A stretch of 64,000 nt of DNA, taken from contig NZ_JAHYXK010000002.1 of assembly GCF_019443125.1 (NCBI RefSeq), positions 248,001 to 312,000 of the forward strand, read 5' to 3'. The notes below the pieces were generated by a model. That model saw only the letters and a list, made by a program, of their open reading frames with translations. It ran no database searches and was not told the origin of the DNA. This stretch comes from Pontibacter aydingkolensis (lineage in GTDB: Bacteria; Bacteroidota; Bacteroidia; Cytophagales; Hymenobacteraceae). How positions within the stretch are numbered: the stretch's first letter is position 1; the number at the start of each line of letters is the position of its first letter. Below, piece by piece: positions 34,950 to 43,304 of the stretch. Position numbers and translations under genes: made by a program.

Positions 34950-35978
34950 ATGTCCGACGAACTGTACATGCAGCGTGCTTTAGAACTTGCCAGGCTGGGC
35001 AGTGGCTATACAAGCCCTAACCCGATGGTTGGCTGTGTGATCGTGCACGATGGGCAGATAATTGGGGAAGGGTGGCACCAGCAGTATGGCGGACCTCATG
35101 CAGAGGTAAACGCTGTAGCCGCTGTAAAAGATAAAAGCCATCTGCCCTTGAGTAAAGTATACGTAACACTGGAGCCCTGTTCCCACTTCGGCAAAACACC
35201 TCCTTGTGCCGATTTGTTAATCAGCCACGGAGTAAAGGACGTGGTCATCTGCAACACCGATTCTAACCCACTAGTGGCCGGACGTGGCATTAAAAAACTG
35301 TTCGATGCCGGCGCACAGGTTAAAGTGGGTGTACTGGAGAAGCAAGGGCTGGAACTTAATAAACGCTTCTTTACCTTCCACAGCAAAAAGCGGCCATTTA
35401 TACTTTTGAAGTGGGCTGAGTCTGTTGATGGTTTTATAGCCGGAGTCGATTACAAACAGGAACAGATAAGCGGAAAACTGGCGCAAAGGCTGGTGCACAA
35501 GTGGCGCTCAGAAGAGCAGGCTATTATGGTAGGCAGCCGCACAGCGCTTTACGATAACCCACGCCTGAACACACGCATGTGGAGCGGCCAAAACCCGCTA
35601 CGCATTTTAATAGACAAAAAACTGCAACTACCTAAGCACCTGCACCTGTTTGACAAAAGTCAGCCTACCGTAGTCTATAATTTTGTACGTCAGGAAGAGC
35701 AAGAGAACTTATACTTTGTGCAGCTGCACGAGCAGGAGCCTTTGCTGCCACAGATCATGCAGGACTTACATAGGCGCAATATACTTTCTGTTATGGTGGA
35801 AGGCGGCACTTTTCTTCTGGAGAGCCTGCTGCAGGCTAATCTCTGGGACGAGGCTATGGTTTTTAAGAGCAAGTACAAGAACTTAGGAGAAGGCATTAAA
35901 GCGCCTAGTATGATTTACGGCCAGTTGCACGATATCCAAACTTTAGGCCCGGACCATTTGTTGCACTACCGGAATTAG
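34950..35978 (+). CDS. ribD: bifunctional riboflavin biosynthesis deaminase/reductase
   Basis: Two-domain enzyme of riboflavin synthesis: it deaminates diaminohydroxyphosphoribosylaminopyrimidine and then reduces the ribosyl side chain with NADPH. The deaminase domain has the zinc site H50-A-E52 (GGPHAEVNAV) and C77/C86 (EPCSHFGKTPPCADLL). The reductase domain spans about residues 145-340 (FILLKWAESVDGFIA; LVHKWRSEEQAIMVGSRTALYDNPRLNTR; LSVMVEGGTFLLESLL). A longer frame starts at 34872, but the ATG at 34950 gives MSDELYMQRALELARLG, the normal N-terminus, and 342 residues. No other riboflavin gene is nearby. Confidence 0.95.
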   Translation: MSDELYMQRALELARLGSGYTSPNPMVGCVIVHDGQIIGEGWHQQYGGPHAEVNAVAAVKDKSHLPLSKVYVTLEPCSHFGKTPPCADLLISHGVKDVVICNTDSNPLVAGRGIKKLFDAGAQVKVGVLEKQGLELNKRFFTFHSKKRPFILLKWAESVDGFIAGVDYKQEQISGKLAQRLVHKWRSEEQAIMVGSRTALYDNPRLNTRMWSGQNPLRILIDKKLQLPKHLHLFDKSQPTVVYNFVRQEEQENLYFVQLHEQEPLLPQIMQDLHRRNILSVMVEGGTFLLESLLQANLWDEAMVFKSKYKNLGEGIKAPSMIYGQLHDIQTLGPDHLLHYRN

Positions 35979-36070
35979 TTATTAGTTTGTAGAAACAACT
36001 ACATCAACATTTAGCAAATTAACAATCAAATATTCAGTCATTCACTCAAACACTCATTTACAATTAAAAC

Positions 36071-36553
36071 ATGGCCGAATCACTTTTAGTAGACCAGAGC
36101 CTCAGCAAAGAGGAAAAGTATAAAACGTTGCTTCCGCAGATAGAGGCACTTGTAACCGGCGAAACCGATCTTATTGCCAACATCTCCAACTTAGTAGCAG
36201 CCTTAAAGCAAGGCTTCGGCTTTTTCTGGGTTGGCGTATACTTTAACAAAGAGGGCCAACTGGTGCTGGGGCCGTTTCAGGGGCCAATTGCCTGCACGCG
36301 CATACCTTACCACAAAGGCGTTTGCGGTGCCAGCTACACACAGCAGCAAACTATACTTGTACCAGATGTTGAGGCTTTTCCGGGCCACATTGCCTGCAGC
36401 AGCGACTCTAAATCAGAGATTGTGGTGCCAGTGATAAAAGATGGAGAAGTAAAACTGGTACTGGACGTGGATAGCGATAAACTAAACGACTTCGACGAAG
36501 TTGATAAGAAGTACCTGGAGCAGCTGATGCAGTTGGTTGCTAGCTGGTATTAG
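36071..36553 (+). CDS. free methionine-(R)-sulfoxide reductase (GAF domain)
   Basis: Single GAF-domain enzyme (fRMsr, YebR/MsrC type) that reduces free methionine-R-sulfoxide, a protection against oxidants. The 160 residues contain the three family cysteines C75 (GPIACTRIPY), C85 (KGVCGASY) and C109 (GHIACSSDSKSEIVVPV), together with the substrate-pocket FFWVGVYF and the acidic DVDSDKLNDFDEVD segment. These cysteines distinguish it from ligand-binding GAF domains. It lies 92 bases after ribD on the same strand and is followed by an inverted-repeat element. Flavin or thioredoxin partners are not encoded nearby. Confidence 0.94.
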   Translation: MAESLLVDQSLSKEEKYKTLLPQIEALVTGETDLIANISNLVAALKQGFGFFWVGVYFNKEGQLVLGPFQGPIACTRIPYHKGVCGASYTQQQTILVPDVEAFPGHIACSSDSKSEIVVPVIKDGEVKLVLDVDSDKLNDFDEVDKKYLEQLMQLVASWY

Positions 36554-36596
36554 GTTCGTTATTGGTTGATCGTTATTCCTTATTGGATTGGGTTCC

Positions 36597-36824
36597 TGCC
36601 GCGAGTTTAGCGTAGCGCAACTTGTGGTTAAATATGGCAGCAGTTTTCAACTGCTTTGCTTTGAAAAAGCAAGGGCTACGATGGCCTGAGCTATACTTTA
36701 TACTTGGTAACAGGCAATAAAGTATAAACTGCACAATGTACATTTTTCTGCTTACGCAGAAAGCAAGTTGAAAACTTGCCATCATGTATAGCCACAAGTT
36801 ACCGCTGCGCTCAAACTTGCGGCA
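36597..36824. repeat. nested inverted-repeat (MITE-like) element
   Basis: Outer arms: TGCCGCGAGTTTAGCGTAGC at 36597 and its inverse relative ending GCTCAAACTTGCGGCA at 36824, both extending over ACTTGTGG/CCACAAGT. Inner arms: ATGGCAGCAGTTTTCAACTG (36634) and the inverse around AGTTGAAAACTTGCCAT (36766-36783). The centre has two heptamers. No coding capacity. Confidence 0.7.
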
Positions 36825-36860
36825 TGAGGAGAAATCCTATTAATCCTAGTTCTGACAAAC

Positions 36861-36900
36861 AGAAAGGCCGCTGCAATTTATACTTGCGGCGGCCTTTTTA
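36861..36900. terminator. terminator between fRMsr and psd
   Basis: AAAGGCCGCTGCA pairs with TGCGGCGGCCTTT with one mismatch; the TATACTT heptamer overlaps the loop and the stem start. It lies between convergent genes and probably serves both. Confidence 0.85.
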
Positions 36901-36945
36901 TTATTTCTTTTGTCTTTTGTCAAATAGTCCTTTATCAAAAGTAGT

Positions 36946-37629
36946 CTATCCAAACAATGTTGGCGGTGGCGTCTTCAGCTGTGCAATCACTGTTTGTCCG
37001 CCTTTTGTTTTCTGGCCTAGTTCTGCTTTAATCTCTGTATCCAGTGGCACGAAAATATCCACGCGCGAGCCAAACTTGATAAAACCGAACTCTTCGCCCT
37101 GGCTTACCTCGTCGCCCTCGCTTACATACCACACAATGCGGCGTGCCATAGCTCCGGCAATCTGACGGAAAAGTACCTCAGGGCCGGCCGTAGACTCCAC
37201 TACAACGGTAGTGCGCTCATTTTGGGTGCTTGATTTTGGGTGCCAGGCTACAAAGTAATTGCCCGGATGGTATTTAAAATACTTTACGATGCCTGAAACC
37301 GGGTTGCGTGTAATGTGCACGTTTATCGGCGACATGAAAATAGAGATCTGCTTGCGCTTGTCCTTAAAATACTCCGGCTCTTCTACCTCTTCAATTACCA
37401 CTACCTTACCATCGGCAGGAGCTATAATTAAATCTTCGTGCAGCAGCAACGTGCGGTAAGGGCTACGGAAAAACTGTAGTATGAGCAGAAAAAGGACTAC
37501 GGAAACACCGGAGAAAATTCTGTTAAAGGTATTGTTTTCAGGGTTGAAGTTGTAGAGCAGTAGGTTTAGCACTACCAAGATCAACAATGTAAAAAATAGA
37601 ATTCTTCGTCCTTCTTTATGAATTTTCAT
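36946..37629 (-). CDS. psd: phosphatidylserine decarboxylase proenzyme
   Basis: Inner-membrane pyruvoyl enzyme that makes phosphatidylethanolamine from phosphatidylserine. At 227 residues it is the short (PSD-A) bacterial form. One or two N-terminal helices (residues 8-26 and 37-53) anchor it. The PADGKVVVIEEV segment is at 71-82, INVHITRNPVSGIVKY at 102-117, and the self-cleavage site is GFIKFGSRVDIF with G187-S188; cleavage there would create the pyruvoyl group on Ser 188. The gene is minus-strand, downstream of the glutamate-type dehydrogenase; a hairpin separates them, so it likely has its own promoter. Confidence 0.95.
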   Translation of the reverse strand: MKIHKEGRRILFFTLLILVVLNLLLYNFNPENNTFNRIFSGVSVVLFLLILQFFRSPYRTLLLHEDLIIAPADGKVVVIEEVEEPEYFKDKRKQISIFMSPINVHITRNPVSGIVKYFKYHPGNYFVAWHPKSSTQNERTTVVVESTAGPEVLFRQIAGAMARRIVWYVSEGDEVSQGEEFGFIKFGSRVDIFVPLDTEIKAELGQKTKGGQTVIAQLKTPPPTLFG

Positions 37630-37667
37630 TCGTGTTTGAGTTATCCGCAGGTACTTTATAACTTATA

Positions 37668-37700
37668 ATAGCCCATCCGGTTTAGTGGATGGGCTATTAT
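37668..37700 (-). terminator. terminator of the Glu/Leu/Phe/Val dehydrogenase gene
   Basis: AATAGCCCATCC pairs with GGATGGGCTATT around a short GGTTTAGT-type loop, between the stop codon at 37751 and the psd start. Confidence 0.9.
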
Positions 37701-37750
37701 CCTGCTTCAAAATTATATAAACTTTTGAATTTTCTTATAAAAAACTTCTC

Positions 37751-39025
37751 TTAGAAGCCACCGCGATACTTGTACGTCATGGCAACTTTATCAATAGCCA
37801 CAATATAAGCAGCAATACGCATTGGTACGTTATACTTCTGCGAAGCAGCGTAAACACGCTCAAAAGATTCATTCATAATACGCTCAGCACGCTCATTTAC
37901 GCGATCCAGCGTCCACTTAAAGCCCATGCGGTTCTGCACCCACTCAAAGTATGACACCGTAACGCCACCAGAGTTTGCCAAGATATCCGGCACAACCATA
38001 ATGCCTTTCTCATTGATAATTTTGTCGGCTTTGTAAGAAGTTGGTCCGTTTGCACCCTCTACAATTAACTTGGCCTGTATTTTATCAACATTATGGATTG
38101 TGATAACGTCTTCTACGGCAGCTGGTACCAGCACATCTACTTTAGTTGTTAGCAGTTCGTCCGGATCCATTTGCTCAGCGCCTTTAAATCCTTCCAGGCG
38201 GCCGTTGTTACCGTTCTTGTACTCAATGGCTTCTTCAATGTCGATACCGTTGTCGTTCCAGTAAGCACCGCTTACATCACTCACGCCTAATATCTTCACG
38301 CCACGCTCAGCCATCAGTTTGGCAGCCCATGAGCCTACATTGCCAAAGCCTTGCACTACAGCAGTAGAGTTAGACGGATCCATACCCAGTTTCTCCATAG
38401 CAGCCATCGCCGATACCATAACACCGCGGCCAGTTGCCTCTACGCGGCCCAGTGAACCACCCAAAACAAGTGGCTTACCCGTTACCACCGCATGCTCTGT
38501 AGAGCCTTTGGTTTTAGAGTATTCGTCCATTAACCAGGCCATTTCGCGCGGGCCAGTGCCCATATCCGGAGCTGGAATATCGCGGTCTGGTCCGAAAATA
38601 TCTACCAATGACTGTGTATAAGCTCTTGTTAAGCGCTCAATCTCACCAGCAGACATAGAGTATGGGTCGCAGATGATACCACCTTTGGCACCACCATAAG
38701 GAATGTCTACTACAGCACATTTCCAGGTCATCCAGGCAGCAAGGGCCTTTACTTCATCCAGGAACACATCTGGTGCATAACGGATACCACCTTTAGACGG
38801 GCCCAGAATAGTAGAGTGCACTACACGGTATCCCTCAAACACACGCACTTTGCCATCATCCATCGTAACAGGCACGTTAACGATTACCTGACGTGTAGGC
38901 GACTTTAAAACATTGTATGTTTCTTCGTCAAGCCCCAGCACCTCAGCAGCAATATTGAAGCGCGACATCATCGACTCGAAAGGATTTTCCCTATCCTTGA
39001 TCGGTGCAGGCTCTTTATATAACAT
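37751..39025 (-). CDS. Glu/Leu/Phe/Val dehydrogenase (glutamate dehydrogenase type)
   Basis: NAD(P)-dependent amino-acid dehydrogenase, most likely glutamate dehydrogenase linking 2-oxoglutarate and glutamate. In the N-terminal domain K78 (GPSKGGIRY), K102 and catalytic K114 (PYGGAKGGI) and D154 (PAPDMGTG) are present. The Rossmann motif VQGFGNVGSWAAKLM lies around residues 204-218, and GANGPTSYKADKI and NSGGVTVSYFEWVQN follow. Length 424 is that of hexameric bacterial/archaeal GDH with short chains. Leucine-dehydrogenase activity is less likely because leucine enzymes are nearer 360 residues. Flanked by its own terminator. Confidence 0.93.
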   Translation of the reverse strand: MLYKEPAPIKDRENPFESMMSRFNIAAEVLGLDEETYNVLKSPTRQVIVNVPVTMDDGKVRVFEGYRVVHSTILGPSKGGIRYAPDVFLDEVKALAAWMTWKCAVVDIPYGGAKGGIICDPYSMSAGEIERLTRAYTQSLVDIFGPDRDIPAPDMGTGPREMAWLMDEYSKTKGSTEHAVVTGKPLVLGGSLGRVEATGRGVMVSAMAAMEKLGMDPSNSTAVVQGFGNVGSWAAKLMAERGVKILGVSDVSGAYWNDNGIDIEEAIEYKNGNNGRLEGFKGAEQMDPDELLTTKVDVLVPAAVEDVITIHNVDKIQAKLIVEGANGPTSYKADKIINEKGIMVVPDILANSGGVTVSYFEWVQNRMGFKWTLDRVNERAERIMNESFERVYAASQKYNVPMRIAAYIVAIDKVAMTYKYRGGF

Positions 39026-39119
39026 AATCTACTATAAAAGTTTAGCGTTGATTAATGAGTTTATGGCAGTAAAGTTGAGAATTATACTTACAACCCCAAG
39101 CAGATAAACGAAAAATATT

Positions 39120-39947
39120 TTAGAAGATTTTAAGGAATGTCACTATAAACGGGATAGCCATCAGCAGGCTATCGAAGCGGTCGAGTATGCCACCATGGCC
39201 GGGAAGCAGCGTTCCGGAGTCTTTCACCCCCAGGCTGCGCTTTAGTAAAGATTCCGTTAAATCGCCCAGAACACCGAATACGGCAACAATCAAGGCAACG
39301 CCTATCCATTGGTAGGTTACCAGGTCAGTAAAGAAGATCGAGAGTACATATCCAACCGCAACTGCCAGCAGTGTTCCCCCTATCCAACCCTCCCAGGTTT
39401 TACCCGGCGAGATGCGTTCAAAAAGCTTGTGCTTGCCAAAATTTTTCCCGGCAATGTAGGCGCCTGTGTCGGAGGCCCAGATAAGCAGCATAAGGCCAAG
39501 TATGGGTTGCCAGCTATATTCATCATCTACATAAGCCAGTGTGTGCAGCAGCCCAAACGGCCCGGCTATATAGGCAGCCCCCATCAGCGTAAAGGCAATG
39601 TTGGTAAAAGGCTGAGGGTGTTTACGGTACATCTCCAGAATAAACAATATAAAGACCAGCGGAATAGACAAAAAGAGAAGCTCCACCTCCATTACCCCCT
39701 TCTCCACCAGAAAAACCGAAACAAAAAAAACAGCGCCCAGTGTTATCCCTGCCCCACGATGTGGCATGATACCCTGCACTTGTACTAGTCTGTAAAACTC
39801 CGCGATGCCCAGCAGTGTGAGCCCCAGAAACACCAGGAAATATGTCCACTCGCCGATAAGTATACTTCCTACAAAGATGGCTGCACCCAGCACTCCCACT
39901 ATTATTCTCTGGCTTAAGTTGCTGAGTGTAGATAATTTATCTCTCAT
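39120..39947 (-). CDS. cdsA: phosphatidate cytidylyltransferase
   Basis: Integral inner-membrane enzyme that makes CDP-diacylglycerol from phosphatidate and CTP, the branch point of phospholipid synthesis. About seven to eight helices are visible across 275 residues. The CDS signature is near the C-terminus: GDLTESLLKRSLGVKDSG and LLPGHGGILDRFDSLL (about residues 227-262), with the catalytic Asp pair. ISPGKTWEGWIGG in the middle is also typical. It lies 62 bases after the CPBP protease gene on the same strand, so these two are probably an operon; psd, needed later in the same pathway, lies two genes downstream. Confidence 0.94.
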   Translation of the reverse strand: MRDKLSTLSNLSQRIIVGVLGAAIFVGSILIGEWTYFLVFLGLTLLGIAEFYRLVQVQGIMPHRGAGITLGAVFFVSVFLVEKGVMEVELLFLSIPLVFILFILEMYRKHPQPFTNIAFTLMGAAYIAGPFGLLHTLAYVDDEYSWQPILGLMLLIWASDTGAYIAGKNFGKHKLFERISPGKTWEGWIGGTLLAVAVGYVLSIFFTDLVTYQWIGVALIVAVFGVLGDLTESLLKRSLGVKDSGTLLPGHGGILDRFDSLLMAIPFIVTFLKIF

Positions 39948-40009
39948 GTAAGGGTTTGTTCGGCTTATCGCCTGTAAATTTATGTTTTCGTAAGATTGGC
40001 CGCAGCCGG

Positions 40010-40990
40010 TTAGTATTCTTCTTCCTCTTCTGTCCGAATCCCGGACTCAGCTTCGGCTATACTTTCCTGGCGCACCGGAAGCGGCGAAAACTGCAGATAC
40101 AAATAATACAGCACTCCAGCCGTTAAAGCCAGCGAAATAAGAACCCATATCCATGGCATAGCCTCTGTGCTTTCCACATCAAAGTCTATTTTGCCGGTTT
40201 GCTGCAAGTATAGCAAAAATACCGTAAAGCCGTTGTTTACAAAGTGTGCTATTATAGGCACAATAATACGACCCGACCAGAAGTATAAATACCCGAACAT
40301 CGCGCCCAGCACCATACGCGGGATAAAGCCAAAAAACTGGATGTGTATAGCCGCAAAAACGATTGCAGCAACCCAAATGGCTACATGCGTGTTGTTAGTC
40401 CAGCGGTGCAACTGGCGCTGTAGCACGCCCCTGAATACAAGCTCTTCGCCGATGGCAGGTATAACCGCCACCACTATAATTCCAACTAACAGCTTCTGTA
40501 CAGTGCTAAAATCAGCAATAAGCTTGGTGAGTTCTGCCATCTCATCTTCCTTGGCTCTCGCCCACTCTCCAAAGCCTCTCATAAATTCCGGCAGTTCCAG
40601 CTTCGCGTTCCAGTCAATTACCAATGAGTTGGCCGGCATCAGCACCACAATCAGAATACCGCTTAGCAGCAAAAGCAGGACCGACGGTTTTACTTTCCAG
40701 TTTAAGTATGTATCCAGGTTATAGCCAAAAGACTTCAGCAGGAACAGCGGGGCTACTACAAAAGAAAAAAACTGCAGCACTCCTTGCATCAGCAGCATAA
40801 TGTTAGCGCCACTGGGGTGTGTAGCCGGGTTTTCGGCAATGGTGGCAAACTCAAGTATACTTATGCCAAAGACCCATGTAACGAGTATGCTGAACACAAA
40901 ATAAGCAACAAACATACCCGCCGTCATAAATGCCAGCAGCAATAATATTACCCAAAATGGGTGCAGATCTTTGGAGATGAAACCTTTCAT
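40010..40990 (-). CDS. CPBP-family intramembrane metalloprotease
   Basis: Polytopic membrane protein of the CPBP (CAAX protease/bacteriocin-processing, Abi) family. The ATG at 40990 (MKGFISKDLHPFWVILLLL) is chosen; a longer frame to 41095 runs through the divergent dus start and has no hydrophobic logic. The catalytic motif EExxxR is E182-E183 and R187 (IGEELVFRG), followed by H216 (FAAIHIQFFG) and H249/N253 (IAHFVNNG), the full zinc-site set. About eight helices are predicted in 326 residues; the tail is acidic. The substrate is unknown. It is divergent from dus by 53 bases. Confidence 0.9.
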   Translation of the reverse strand: MKGFISKDLHPFWVILLLLAFMTAGMFVAYFVFSILVTWVFGISILEFATIAENPATHPSGANIMLLMQGVLQFFSFVVAPLFLLKSFGYNLDTYLNWKVKPSVLLLLLSGILIVVLMPANSLVIDWNAKLELPEFMRGFGEWARAKEDEMAELTKLIADFSTVQKLLVGIIVVAVIPAIGEELVFRGVLQRQLHRWTNNTHVAIWVAAIVFAAIHIQFFGFIPRMVLGAMFGYLYFWSGRIIVPIIAHFVNNGFTVFLLYLQQTGKIDFDVESTEAMPWIWVLISLALTAGVLYYLYLQFSPLPVRQESIAEAESGIRTEEEEEY

Positions 40991-41043
40991 ACTAAAGTTT
41001 AGGTTTAATTGACGTAAATTTACGCGAAAAATTAGATTTTGCT

Positions 41044-42033
41044 TTGGTAAAGATAGCGAACATAGAGTTGGGTGAGTTCCCGCTGTTGCTGGCACCGATG
41101 GAGGACGTGAGTGATCCGCCGTTCCGTAAGGTGTGTAAGGCTAATGGCGCAGATTTGATGTATACGGAGTTTATATCTTCGGAGGGTTTGATACGCGATG
41201 CAGCCAAGAGCGTGCAGAAGCTGGATATCTTTGATTATGAGCGCCCTATAGGCATTCAGATTTTTGGCTCCGATATCGATTCAATGCGCGAAGCAGCTAT
41301 TGTATCGTCGCAGGCAGGTCCTGATCTGATAGATATTAACTACGGTTGCCCTGTAAAGAATGTAGCCTGTAAAGGTGCCGGCGCTGCGCTGCTGCGTGAT
41401 ATCCCTAAAATGGTGAAGATGACCGAGGAAATCGTAAAAGCAACGAACTTACCGGTTACCGTTAAGACCCGTTTAGGCTGGGACGAGAGCACCAAGTATA
41501 TTGTAGAGACTGCAGAAAGATTGCAGGATATTGGCATACAGGCACTAAGTATACATGGCCGCACACGCGTGCAAATGTATAAAGGCGAAGCCGACTGGAC
41601 CTTGATAGGAGAAGTTAAGAATAACCCTCGCATGAAGATCCCGATCTTCGGTAACGGCGACATCGATACTCCGCATAAAGCCCTGGAGTACCGCAACAAG
41701 TATGGCATAGACGGCATTATGATTGGCCGTGCAAGTATAGGCTATCCCTGGATCTTTAATGAGATAAAGCACTACATGGCAACCGGTGAAACGTTACCTG
41801 GCCCAACTTTAGAAGAACGTGTAGAAGTATGCCGTCAGCACTTTACGCATTCTTTAGAGTGGAAAGGCGACAAACTGGGGATCTTTGAAATGCGCCGCCA
41901 TTACACCAACTACTTCCGTGGCTTGCCGCACTTTAAGCCGCTGCGCATGAGACTGGTTCAGTCTGAGGATATCCAGGAAATTTACGACACCCTGGACGAG
42001 ATTGCCAGCACGATGGCTTACGAAGAAGCCTAG
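41044..42033 (+). CDS. dusB: tRNA-dihydrouridine synthase (DusB-like)
   Basis: FMN-dependent enzyme that reduces uridines in the tRNA D-loop. The TIM barrel begins with LLLAPMEDVSDPPFR (residues 14-28); catalytic C102 is in DINYGCPVKNVACKGAGAALL, followed by TVKTRLGWD, the FMN segment SIHGRTRVQMYKGEADW and GNGDI ... GIDGIMIGRASIGYPWIF. Length 329 is typical. The start is a TTG at 41044: MVKIANIELGEFPLLLAPME is the expected DusB N-terminus and no ATG or GTG lies upstream in frame. A 12-base palindrome, CGTAAATTTACG (about 41013-41024), sits between this gene and the divergent protease gene. Confidence 0.93.
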   Translation: MVKIANIELGEFPLLLAPMEDVSDPPFRKVCKANGADLMYTEFISSEGLIRDAAKSVQKLDIFDYERPIGIQIFGSDIDSMREAAIVSSQAGPDLIDINYGCPVKNVACKGAGAALLRDIPKMVKMTEEIVKATNLPVTVKTRLGWDESTKYIVETAERLQDIGIQALSIHGRTRVQMYKGEADWTLIGEVKNNPRMKIPIFGNGDIDTPHKALEYRNKYGIDGIMIGRASIGYPWIFNEIKHYMATGETLPGPTLEERVEVCRQHFTHSLEWKGDKLGIFEMRRHYTNYFRGLPHFKPLRMRLVQSEDIQEIYDTLDEIASTMAYEEA

Positions 42034-42071
42034 TAAAGTAAAGAATTAGAAAGTTAAAGAGGTAGAGATGT

Positions 42072-42095
42072 AAAGGCGCAATATTTTGCGTCTTT
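42072..42095 (+). terminator. hairpin after dusB
   Basis: AAAGGCGCAA pairs with TTGCGTCTTT (one G-T type pair) and runs straight into TATACTTT. Confidence 0.7.
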
Positions 42096-42290
42096 ATACT
42101 TTAAAGACTTTTCAGGCAGAGCACACTCAGCAAGAATCAGGTTGGAAAAGGTAACACTGTTTTAGAAAATTGTATCCATAAAGTATAACAGCATTGTATA
42201 AAGCGTCCCGGTACAAGTATCCTGCTGTAGCAGGTAGTAAAAACTTTAAATGCTAAAGTATATACAGGTTAATTTGATAATCAGACTCTT
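42096..42290. other. noncoding spacer upstream of the EamA gene
   Basis: AT-rich DNA of about 200 bases with one AAGTATA copy (near 42181) and no reading frame or hairpin of note. Confidence 0.4.
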
Positions 42291-42298
42291 TACTTTTG
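42291..42298 (+). promoter_or_regulatory. -7 promoter element (TACTTTTG) for the EamA gene
   Basis: An exact TAnnTTTG lies 38 bases before the proposed start at 42336. A TTTG at 42273-42276 is 14 bases away, shorter than usual. If used, transcription begins near 42305, downstream of the out-of-frame ATG at 42301. Confidence 0.5.
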
Positions 42299-42335
42299 CA
42301 ATGCTCAATAAGCGCACACTTTTAATTTTTATACC

Positions 42336-43244
42336 ATCAAAACTGCAACACAAACTAAACAAGAAACTGCCACAGCCACGCCTGCTTTAGCTTGGTTTCT
42401 AATCATTATACTTGCGCTTATCTGGGGCACTTCCTTTATTCTGATCAAAAAGGGACTGGTGGTTTTTTCTTCGGATGAGTTGGGCGCACTGCGTATTGCC
42501 ATTGCTTTTCTTACGTTATCTCCTTTTGCCGTAATGCACCTGCGTAAGGTAGAGCCGCATCGCTGGAAATATTTAGCTGGAAGTGGCATCTTAGGAAACC
42601 TCTTGCCTGCGTTCCTGTTTGCCTATGCCGAGACCCGCCTGGCAAGCGGCCTGGCTGGTGTGCTTAATTCGCTTACTGCCCTGTTCACTCTACTTGTTGG
42701 TGCCATGTTTTTCAGCCAGTCTATTACCTGGTTGCGCATGCTTGGTATTGTTGTTGGCATTGTGGGCACAGCCATACTTATCTTCTCTGGCAATGGCAGC
42801 GCCGACATGGATAACAAGTACTATGGCCTTTATATTGTGGTAGCCACTGTGTGTTACGGTGGTAGTGTAAACATTATTAAGCACCGCCTGCAAGGCATGA
42901 AGCCTCTGGGAATGTCGAGCATGGCCTTGCTTACCGTTGCACCGTTTGCTATAGCCTATTTATTTACCACTGATGTGGTTGGTAAGCTGCAACATACGCC
43001 TGGTGCCTGGGAAGCACTTATGTATATTGCCCTGCTTGCCATATTCAGCACTGCTGTTGGACTGGTGCTCTTTAATAAGCTTATCCATATCTCTACCACG
43101 CTGTTTGCCAGTTCCTCTACATACCTTATTCCGATAGTTGCGCTCATGTGGGGCGTGCTTGACGGCGAAGCCATTCAGTTATGGCACTACCTGGGCATGA
43201 TAGTTATACTTGTTGGCGTGTTTATTGTAAACCGGGCAAAGTAA
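42336..43244 (+). CDS. EamA/DMT-family transporter with no canonical start codon
   Basis: Ten-helix inner-membrane transporter of the drug/metabolite superfamily, two EamA halves (residues about 20-150 and 165-300). The first in-frame ATG/GTG/TTG-type start is GTG at 42459, but that would remove the first helix, AWFLIIILALIWGTSFILIK, which is encoded in frame just upstream. The open frame reaches back to a stop at 42309. The most sensible N-terminus is at an ATC at 42336 (ATC AAA ACT GCA, read as M-K-T-A), giving 302 residues, the family length. Either ATC is used, or a base has changed from ATG. Substrate unknown; such proteins often export amino acids or metabolites. Confidence 0.8.
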   Translation: MKTATQTKQETATATPALAWFLIIILALIWGTSFILIKKGLVVFSSDELGALRIAIAFLTLSPFAVMHLRKVEPHRWKYLAGSGILGNLLPAFLFAYAETRLASGLAGVLNSLTALFTLLVGAMFFSQSITWLRMLGIVVGIVGTAILIFSGNGSADMDNKYYGLYIVVATVCYGGSVNIIKHRLQGMKPLGMSSMALLTVAPFAIAYLFTTDVVGKLQHTPGAWEALMYIALLAIFSTAVGLVLFNKLIHISTTLFASSSTYLIPIVALMWGVLDGEAIQLWHYLGMIVILVGVFIVNRAK

Positions 43245-43258
43245 ACTTCACGACACTT

Positions 43259-43304
43259 AACAACAGAGGGGCGGCTGTTTTAAAACAGCCGCCCCTCTGT
43301 TGTT
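43259..43304 (+). terminator. 46-bp perfect palindrome, likely terminator of the EamA gene
   Basis: AACAACAGAGGGGCGGCTGT TTT continues into its exact inverse, centred between 43281 and 43282, with no unpaired loop in the DNA. In RNA it would give a very stable GC-rich hairpin 15 bases after the stop codon, with no clear T-run. Confidence 0.8.

Noticed and set aside
36554-36600. tRNA-like or small-RNA gene after fRMsr
   Set aside because: No cloverleaf or CCA-type end; the bases are low-complexity TTATTGG/GTTATT repeats leading into the inverted-repeat element.
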